Source of the DNA: Bacillota bacterium
GTDB taxonomy: Bacteria > Bacillota > Clostridia > Clostridiales > Clostridiaceae
Assembly (NCBI GenBank): GCA_023424785.1
Contig: JAFADP010000004.1
Coordinates: forward strand, 1-5,002
Reading direction: 5' to 3'
Length of the DNA stretch: 5,002 nucleotides
In this document: piece after piece, positions 1-5,002 of the stretch
How positions within the stretch are numbered: the stretch's first letter is position 1
Layout of the letters: every line of letters starts with the position of its first letter
The notes under the pieces: generated by a model
Told to the model about the DNA's origin: nothing
Database searches by the model: none
The model's input: the letters and a program-made list of their open reading frames with translations, nothing else
Program-made: the position numbers and the translations under genes

Positions 1-50
1 AATAATTTTAGAAGTGGTTTAATTATCTTCATATTAGTAAATCTCTTCAT
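1..50 (-). CDS. Start of an unidentified downstream gene (partial, runs off the left edge)
   Basis: An open frame begins with ATG at 50-48 and reads MKRFTNMKIIKPLLKL before leaving the window; a second in-frame ATG lies at 32-30. The first start has AGGGAG at 66-61, ten bases upstream, and would overlap the kinase gene by 17 bases. The second has AAGAG at 47-43, also ten bases upstream, and would begin one base after the kinase stop codon (36-34). Either arrangement is typical of a translationally coupled operon partner. The basic, then hydrophobic, beginning could suit a membrane protein or a signal peptide, but so few residues give no family assignment. It does not resemble the usual beginning of a response regulator receiver domain. 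The frame may also be chance, since only 10 to 16 codons can be seen. Confidence 0.4.
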   Translation of the reverse strand, partial: MKRFTNMKIIKPLLKL

Positions 51-1986
51 AATTTATTTTCTCCCTTTTAAATGTCATCTTAATATTAGTTCCTTTATTC
101 ACCGTACTATCTATAGTTATTTTTCCATTTTGTTTATCTACTAACTTTTTAACAACAAATAATCCTATTCCTGTTCCCTTTACCGATGAGTTCTCATTAT
201 TTTTTCCCATAGAATATCTGTTAAATGCATTCTCGATAAATGTTTTTTCCATACCTATACCGTTATCATTTACATTAACATCTACAGTATAATCTTTAGC
301 TTCAATTATAATTTTTATTAGTCCATTATTTTTAGTAAATTTTATAGAATTAGAAACTAAGTTTAGTATTATACGTTTCATAAATTCATCATCTAAGTTA
401 ACATAAACTTCTTCTTCATTTGTATCAAATATTAAATCAATATCCTTACTCTTTGCATAATCAATTAAAGAAGTAACTACATCTTCTACTACTTCAACTA
501 TATTTTTTACTCTTAAGTTTGATGATAAATAATCTCCATATATTCTACTTGTATCTATAATATTATTCGCCAGGCTAATTAATGAAATGCAATTTTGCTT
601 TGAAATGTTATTATATTTTTTAACAGCCTCTTCATTATTATCTTCTATGTACATTTCTATTATCTGAGTTGCTGAATAAATAACATTTATAGGTGTTTTT
701 AAATCATGAGAAATATTAGATAAAAAATCACTCTTTAATTTTTCATCTAGTTTTTTATTTTGCATTGCTTCCTTCATTTTATTGGCCTTAACAGTAGATG
801 TAAAATCTCTAAAAATAATTATTCTCTCATCCATATCATCTGGCATGTCTACTATTTCCATATCAACATACTTAATACCATTCTTTAACTTAATATTTGT
901 TCTAAATATAGCAACCTCTTCACTATCTATATTATCAATATAAGGATTATTCTCTACTGTAACTATGGAAAATAATTTTTTATTTATTATATCTCTAAGA
1001 TTATCTACTTCAACTAACTCTCCAAAACTAGTATTTGCAAACAAAATTCTTTCATTTGTTGAACTTAATATTATTAATGGTATTGGAGCATTTGTAAAAA
1101 AGTTCCTCAATATACTTTCTTTGTTTAACATAACTTTTTGTGAAAACTCTAATTCTCTATTTTTAGAAAGTACTATTTTATTTAATTTATGTATTTCTTG
1201 ATTTTTTTCATATAAATCTTTAAATATAATATTATATGGTGTTGATGATATTTTTTTTGCATATATACTGCAAGATAAACTAAAAAAAACAAAAAATATT
1301 CCATTAATTATTTCTAATAATATTCTTTTATTATTACCACTAATCAACACATATATAAGTAATGATGTATATATCACTACTAAGATATTCTCCATTATTA
1401 TATAATTTATTTTTCCATGATATATAAGGTAATACTCTTTTAAGGAGATAATATTATTTAATAAAATTATTATAGCAATAAGCCCTACAATATTTATTAT
1501 TAAATTACCTTGAATTATTTCAAATTTATAATCAAAATATATAAAAGTAGGAATAAAAACAAGTAGCAAAATAGAATAAAATTTTTTTCTTTTTATATAA
1601 TTAACTGTTAATGCAAAAAACATAGCTATAATAAGTGCTAATGTTATATTAAACCTATCTACTTTTAGTGATGTAAATATTCTTATATTCATTAACCTTT
1701 CTTCTGATAATAATCTAACTGAGCTTACTAAAATTATAAATATATTAAAATAAGCAACTATTTTAAAAAAGCTTCTATTATGAATAATCTCTGTAAAATT
1801 TATAAGCAATAATACATAAGTTGCTTGTACTATGTATATCATCAAAAAAATATCTTGTGCCAAACTAGGCATACCTTGTAATATAATTTTAATAGATAAA
1901 AATAATGATATAAAAAATATTAATCTATACATATATTCTTTTATATCTATGTATAAAGTATCTTCATACTCCTCAAAGCTTACCAC
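34..1986 (-). CDS. Membrane sensor histidine kinase (8 TM segments, PAS-like, HisKA, HATPase_c)
   Basis: This 650-residue protein is a two-component sensor kinase that should autophosphorylate on a histidine and pass the phosphate to a response regulator. Residues about 21-241 form roughly eight hydrophobic segments (near 21-38, 46-64, 73-91, 114-130, 136-150, 161-180, 197-215, 222-241) with short loops, so the signal is probably sensed in or at the membrane. A likely coiled-coil linker (255-290) leads to a PAS-like domain (about 290-400, with the NAPIPLIIL and ILFANTSF stretches). The HisKA motif SHDLKTP places the phospho-accepting residue at His427; the adjacent DLKT fits the E/DxxT phosphatase motif. 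The ATPase domain is complete: N box NLVSNSIKF (Asn546), G1 box DNGIGM (Asp574) and G2 box GTGIGL (604-609). The start is GTG: a TAA directly precedes it in frame and GGAGGAGA lies at 1998-1991. No response regulator is present in the window. Clostridial orphan kinases that feed Spo0A have similar cores, but that role is only a possibility here. The membrane region may be MASE3-like; I could not confirm it. Confidence 0.93.
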   Translation of the reverse strand: MVSFEEYEDTLYIDIKEYMYRLIFFISLFLSIKIILQGMPSLAQDIFLMIYIVQATYVLLLINFTEIIHNRSFFKIVAYFNIFIILVSSVRLLSEERLMNIRIFTSLKVDRFNITLALIIAMFFALTVNYIKRKKFYSILLLVFIPTFIYFDYKFEIIQGNLIINIVGLIAIIILLNNIISLKEYYLIYHGKINYIIMENILVVIYTSLLIYVLISGNNKRILLEIINGIFFVFFSLSCSIYAKKISSTPYNIIFKDLYEKNQEIHKLNKIVLSKNRELEFSQKVMLNKESILRNFFTNAPIPLIILSSTNERILFANTSFGELVEVDNLRDIINKKLFSIVTVENNPYIDNIDSEEVAIFRTNIKLKNGIKYVDMEIVDMPDDMDERIIIFRDFTSTVKANKMKEAMQNKKLDEKLKSDFLSNISHDLKTPINVIYSATQIIEMYIEDNNEEAVKKYNNISKQNCISLISLANNIIDTSRIYGDYLSSNLRVKNIVEVVEDVVTSLIDYAKSKDIDLIFDTNEEEVYVNLDDEFMKRIILNLVSNSIKFTKNNGLIKIIIEAKDYTVDVNVNDNGIGMEKTFIENAFNRYSMGKNNENSSVKGTGIGLFVVKKLVDKQNGKITIDSTVNKGTNIKMTFKREKINYEEIY

Positions 1987-1990
1987 TTAA

Positions 1991-1998
1991 TCTCCTCC
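1991..1998 (-). promoter_or_regulatory. Ribosome binding site deciding the GTG start of the kinase
   Basis: The minus strand reads GGAGGAGA, a near-perfect match to the anti-Shine-Dalgarno sequence, with the GGAGG core ending seven bases before the GTG at 1986-1984. The in-frame stop TAA at 1989-1987 rules out any earlier start, and the next in-frame ATG (residue 19) has no comparable site. Together these fix the start at GTG. Confidence 0.85.
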
Positions 1999-2012
1999 AA
2001 TTTCCCTATTTT

Positions 2013-2040
2013 ATTTTAAAATATGTACTTTATTGATAAA
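2013..2040 (-). promoter_or_regulatory. Weak candidate promoter for the kinase gene
   Basis: On the minus strand TTTATC (2040-2035) and TAAAAT (2018-2013) are separated by 16 bases and could serve as -35 and -10 elements of a housekeeping sigma factor promoter. The -10 is a good match but the -35 is poor, and A+T-rich DNA yields such matches by chance. The position is sensible: directly after the terminator of the upstream operon and 14 bases before the kinase ribosome binding site, which implies a short leader. A promoter is expected somewhere in this gap if the hairpin at 2041-2072 does terminate transcription. Confidence 0.25.
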
Positions 2041-2072
2041 TTAAAAATATGGCTTAAAAGCCATATTTTTAA
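2041..2072 (-). terminator. Intrinsic terminator of the YhgE/Pip operon
   Basis: Bases 2041-2054 and 2059-2072 are perfect inverted complements (14 bp) around a 4-base loop; the core is ATATGGCT / AGCCATAT. Read on the minus strand, the core stem is followed by TTTTTAATTTATC, a U-rich tail suitable for Rho-independent termination. The hairpin lies 25 bases after the stop codon of the 717-residue YhgE/Pip protein and before the kinase gene, so it separates the two transcription units. The outer A/T pairs make the structure nearly symmetric, so it could work in both directions, but no plus-strand gene approaches it. Confidence 0.85.
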
Positions 2073-2097
2073 GATTTATTTTAGAATTGTTAATATG

Positions 2098-4251
2098 TTA
2101 TTCTGAAAATCCACTTTCTTTCCACATATCAGATAATTTCTTGCTCTTTGTATTTACACCTTTTTTTAGTAATATCCCCATTGCTATAAATACAGCTAAA
2201 TATACAAATAGTATAGCTATATTTTTTATTAGTATTTCTTTATTTATACCTGCCACTAGCTCTCTCATTATACCTATCGAGTATTTAAATGGGAGTAATG
2301 GATGTATAACTTGAAAGAACTTAGGCATTACCTCTACTGGAAATGTTCCTCCTGATGCTGAACTCTGAAGTACTAATAATATAATACCTATAGCTTTTCC
2401 TCCATTTCCAAATACAGATACTAATGTATATAATATTACAATAAATATTATACTTATAAATATGCTAGATATCAATAATAATACTGGATGAATAACATAT
2501 ATATCTAGCATAAATATATCTCCTAATGTTATTACTAAAGCTTGAAAAACTCCTATAGTTAAGAAAGTTAATAACTTTCCAAAGTACTCTTCTATAGGCT
2601 TTATCTCTAAATCATCCATCTTAGTAGCTTTTACTTTAAGTAATGATACTAATAAATATCCTCCTACCCATAAAGCAAGTGTTGAGAAAAATGGTGATAG
2701 CTCTGAACCATAATTAGGAATATCATAAATTATATTTTCGTCTACTTCTATAGGACTAGCTAAAAAGCTTCCTCTTTCATTATAATTACCTGTTATTAAT
2801 TTTAATACTTCATCTATTTTTTCATCATCACTAACAGAATCTATTTTTTCTATTATGCTTTGAAGCTTTTCTTTTACCTCTGGAAGTAGTTCTTTTATAC
2901 TTAATAGCTTATCTTGCCCTAAATCAATTTTATCTCCTAATAATGAAATTATATTATTAGCTTCTGGAATATATACTTCTATTCCATTTAATATTTCTAA
3001 GCCTTTATTTGCAGTTTTATTTATTTTATTTATTTCATCATTAATACTAGGTACAATTTCTCCCTCAAATCTATTTTCGATATCTTTAACCTTATCATTT
3101 ACTCCATAAATTGAAGCTTTAACATCTTCAAATTTTTCTGCTGTTAATATTCCACCATCTTCTGTTTGTTGTAATACTCCACTTACTAAATCCTTAGCAT
3201 TTACAACACTTGAATCACAATCATTGAAGAAGTTAATAGCATTTAATATTTTTTCACTATTTAGAAATCTATTTATATTTTCTAAAAATGAAACTAAACT
3301 ATTTAACTTAATATCTAGATTTTCTAGCTCTTCATTCATTGTAGTTAATAATGTTCTTAATTCTTCTTGAGACATTTTATCAAACTCTATATGATTTAAG
3401 AAGTTGTATATATCCATTGAAATATTTTGTACAACTTGAAAATCACCTCTTACTATTGGTACTACTTCATCAACGGTACTACTTATAGTTGATAAATATG
3501 ACTTACCAGTAGTTAAAACATCACTACTTCTATTTATACTATCTTCAACAATAGGAAGTATACCTTCAATTTCACCAATTAAGTCTTTTGTAGTTATTGT
3601 TCCGTTATATGCATCTTCTACTAAACTTTCTATTTCAGGCATTTTATTATTAATATTATTTAAAATATCTATTAGCTTTAGAACATCTGGTTTTAATTCA
3701 ATTGCTTCTATTCCAATTTCATTTGCCACTTTAAATATAGCTCCATCAACAGTTTCTACTATTTGGCTACTTACCTCTTCTTGTATAGTACTTACTCCTG
3801 TATCTGTAATCTTAGGTACTATTGGATTTATCTTTTGATTAAGAACATATTTTATTGAAGGTTTAGTTATAGTAGCAGTTGTCATTGATAGTAAATCCTC
3901 AGTAAATTCTCTTGGAATTTCTATCATTGCATAATAATCACCTATTTCTACTCCTTTTCTTCCTTCGTCCTCATTTACAAACTTCCATCCTAAATTGTGA
4001 TTTTCTTTTAATGTACTTATTATCTTATCTCCAACATTAATTTCTTTGTCTCCTAGTAGTCCTCCTTTATCATTATTTACTACTGCTACTGCAATTCCTT
4101 TTGTATTTCCATAAGGATCCCAATCTGCTTTAATATTAAACCATGCATAAAGACCTGGTAATATAGTAAGTGCTACTACTATAATCATTGCTACCCAATT
4201 AGTGAAAATACTTTTTATATCTCTTTTATATATCTTAAATATATTACTCAT
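2098..4251 (-). CDS. YhgE/Pip-family membrane protein (complete, 717 aa)
   Basis: The protein has the two halves that define the YhgE/Pip family. The N-terminal part has a short cytoplasmic start, one membrane segment (about 17-37) with the characteristic LPGLYAWFNIKADWDPYGNT stretch (31-50), and a soluble domain beginning AVAVVNNDKGG. Residues about 160-490 are mostly helical and polar, probably extracellular coiled-coil, with a single cysteine (Cys345). The C-terminal part (about 495-717) is an ABC-2-like membrane domain with about five segments (near 521-540, 560-582, 589-611, 617-633, 676-696), including ASGGTFPVEVMP and LLPFKYSIGIMRE. The length is near that of Bacillus YhgE and shorter than lactococcal Pip. 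Pip is needed for infection by certain lactococcal phages, and related proteins include the phage receptor YueB and the EsaA secretion component; the normal function of the YhgE branch is not established. The ATG start has a strong ribosome binding site. It lies 17 bases after a paralogous gene and probably shares its transcript. No ATPase partner is visible. Confidence 0.93.
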   Translation of the reverse strand: MSNIFKIYKRDIKSIFTNWVAMIIVVALTILPGLYAWFNIKADWDPYGNTKGIAVAVVNNDKGGLLGDKEINVGDKIISTLKENHNLGWKFVNEDEGRKGVEIGDYYAMIEIPREFTEDLLSMTTATITKPSIKYVLNQKINPIVPKITDTGVSTIQEEVSSQIVETVDGAIFKVANEIGIEAIELKPDVLKLIDILNNINNKMPEIESLVEDAYNGTITTKDLIGEIEGILPIVEDSINRSSDVLTTGKSYLSTISSTVDEVVPIVRGDFQVVQNISMDIYNFLNHIEFDKMSQEELRTLLTTMNEELENLDIKLNSLVSFLENINRFLNSEKILNAINFFNDCDSSVVNAKDLVSGVLQQTEDGGILTAEKFEDVKASIYGVNDKVKDIENRFEGEIVPSINDEINKINKTANKGLEILNGIEVYIPEANNIISLLGDKIDLGQDKLLSIKELLPEVKEKLQSIIEKIDSVSDDEKIDEVLKLITGNYNERGSFLASPIEVDENIIYDIPNYGSELSPFFSTLALWVGGYLLVSLLKVKATKMDDLEIKPIEEYFGKLLTFLTIGVFQALVITLGDIFMLDIYVIHPVLLLISSIFISIIFIVILYTLVSVFGNGGKAIGIILLVLQSSASGGTFPVEVMPKFFQVIHPLLPFKYSIGIMRELVAGINKEILIKNIAILFVYLAVFIAMGILLKKGVNTKSKKLSDMWKESGFSE

Positions 4252-4259
4252 ATATGCTA

Positions 4260-4266
4260 CTCCTCT
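4260..4266 (-). promoter_or_regulatory. Ribosome binding site of the 717-residue YhgE/Pip gene
   Basis: The minus strand reads AGAGGAG eight bases before the ATG at 4251-4249. The site begins two bases after the TAG stop codon (4271-4269) of the upstream paralogue, so ribosomes finishing that gene end almost on top of it. This supports translational coupling and a shared transcript. Confidence 0.8.
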
Positions 4267-4268
4267 TT

Positions 4269-5002
4269 CTATAATCCACTTTCCTTAAACTTTTCTTCAA
4301 AGAAATCACCCTTATTTTTTAATAATGCTCTTATTAGTACCCCTAAAGAAATAAATATAATAAAGAATATAACTAAGAATTTAATATCTCTAATTAATAA
4401 TTCTGGAGTTATTCCTGCAACTGCTTCTCTCATAGATCCAATTGCATATTTAAAAGGTAAAAATGGATATATTCTCTTAAAAAATTCAGACATAACTTGT
4501 ATAGGATATAATCCTCCTGATGCTGCTATTTGTATAACTAAAAATATTAATGATATTGCTTTACCTATATTTCCTATAGCTGCTGTTAAAGAATATACAA
4601 TTGTTACAAAAACAATACTTATTAATATTCCTAATAGAACAAATAATAGTGGTTCAACATTATATATCTTTAATAAATATATATCTCCTAAGGTAAGAAC
4701 TATAGCTTGAGCTATTCCAATAGTCAAAAATGTTAAATACTTTCCAAAGAATTCTTCAACTCCTGTAAACTCTGTTCCATCATCAAACTTCCTAGCTTTA
4801 ACAGTAGTTAATGCTACTAATAATAATGCACCAATCCATAAAGCAAGAGCTGAATAAAAAGGTGTTATTTCTGAACCATAATTAGTAATTGGATATAACA
4901 CTTCCTTATCTATTTCTATTGGACTGGCTAAAAAACTACTTTCATTTTGCCAATCTAAAGTTAATAAGTTTAATATTTTATCAAATGTCTCTCCATTATC
5001 AA
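4269..5002 (-). CDS. YhgE/Pip-family membrane protein, C-terminal part (runs off the right edge)
   Basis: The frame is open from the window edge to the TAG at 4271-4269 and gives 243 visible residues of the family's C-terminal ABC-2-like membrane domain. It starts in a polar stretch (DNGETFDKILNLL), passes the conserved SFLASPIEID and NYGSEITPFYSALALW motifs, then has about five membrane segments and the family hallmarks AASGGLYPIQVM and FLPFKYAIGSMREAVAGI, ending KFKESGL. A hand alignment matches residues from about 475 onward of the neighbouring 717-residue protein at about half of positions, with a one-residue indel in the cytoplasmic loop after KFDD. The GTG at 4901-4899 is not a credible start: conserved family residues lie upstream of it without interruption, and it falls between the SFLASP and NYGSE motifs. 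The N-terminal membrane segment and extracellular domain should lie outside the window. It is the first visible gene of the pair and probably cotranscribed with the paralogue 17 bases downstream. Function is unknown beyond the family; a role in export or as a phage attachment point is inference. Confidence 0.92.
   Translation of the reverse strand, partial: DNGETFDKILNLLTLDWQNESSFLASPIEIDKEVLYPITNYGSEITPFYSALALWIGALLLVALTTVKARKFDDGTEFTGVEEFFGKYLTFLTIGIAQAIVLTLGDIYLLKIYNVEPLLFVLLGILISIVFVTIVYSLTAAIGNIGKAISLIFLVIQIAASGGLYPIQVMSEFFKRIYPFLPFKYAIGSMREAVAGITPELLIRDIKFLVIFFIIFISLGVLIRALLKNKGDFFEEKFKESGL

Noticed and set aside
965..1201. Plus-strand open frame of 78 codons
   Set aside because: It lies wholly inside the PAS-encoding part of the kinase gene on the opposite strand, has no convincing ribosome binding site, and its product is a low-complexity hydrophobic/Asn-Ser mix expected from an antisense A+T-rich frame.
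2041..2072. Hairpin considered as an operator or riboswitch element in the kinase leader
   Set aside because: Its U-rich tail, its position 25 bases after a stop codon and the absence of any further conserved structure fit an intrinsic terminator better. It lies upstream of the likely kinase transcription start.
2087..2314. Plus-strand open frame of 75 codons
   Set aside because: It is antisense to the conserved C-terminal membrane domain of the YhgE/Pip protein. Its Ile/Phe/Ser-rich product mirrors membrane-segment codons and it has no family resemblance.
2098..4251. Considered as the type VII secretion component EsaA
   Set aside because: EsaA and YhgE/Pip proteins are related, but no other type VII genes (WXG100, EssC-like ATPase) are nearby, and the motifs are closer to those of the YhgE/Pip branch.
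2098..5002. YhgE/Pip pair considered as a complete ABC exporter
   Set aside because: The membrane domain is ABC-2-like, but no ATP-binding protein with Walker motifs is present in the window, and YhgE/Pip proteins are not known to need one.

Overview
The window is strongly A+T-rich. Its codons favour A/T endings (TTA Leu, ATA Ile, AGA Arg), its ribosome binding sites are strong GGAGG-type sites, and its protein families are typical of Gram-positive bacteria. This points to a low-GC Firmicute, most likely a member of the Clostridia; the species cannot be named from the sequence. Every supported gene lies on the minus strand, so the biological reading order runs from high to low coordinates.

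Layout, in transcription order. (1) The C-terminal part of a YhgE/Pip-family membrane protein enters from the right edge and stops at 4269. (2) Seventeen bases later a complete 717-residue paralogue begins (4251 to 2098); its ribosome binding site starts two bases after the upstream stop codon. (3) Twenty-five bases past its stop there is a perfect 14-bp hairpin with a U-rich tail (2041-2072), which I read as the end of the YhgE/Pip operon. (4) A separate unit then starts: a 650-residue sensor histidine kinase (1986 to 34) with about eight N-terminal membrane segments, a PAS-like domain and a complete HisKA/HATPase core, translated from a GTG codon behind a strong ribosome binding site. (5) At the left edge another reading frame begins at 50 or 32, overlapping or abutting the kinase stop. 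It is probably a downstream gene of the same transcript, but only 10 to 16 residues are visible.

The two YhgE/Pip proteins share a C-terminal ABC-2-like membrane domain and match at about half of the positions in a hand alignment. They look like an old tandem duplication whose products may work together, possibly as a heteromeric membrane complex. The family includes the lactococcal phage infection protein Pip, but the substrate or cellular role of most members is not known. The kinase has no response regulator within the window and sits behind a terminator, so a functional link to the YhgE/Pip pair is suggested only by adjacency.

The only substantial non-coding stretch is the 111-bp gap 1987-2097, which holds the terminator, a weak promoter candidate and the kinase ribosome binding site. 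I saw no RNA genes, mobile elements, CRISPR arrays or long DNA repeats. I did not find a clear new system; the most unusual items are the unrecognised eight-segment sensor region of the kinase and the paired YhgE/Pip architecture.
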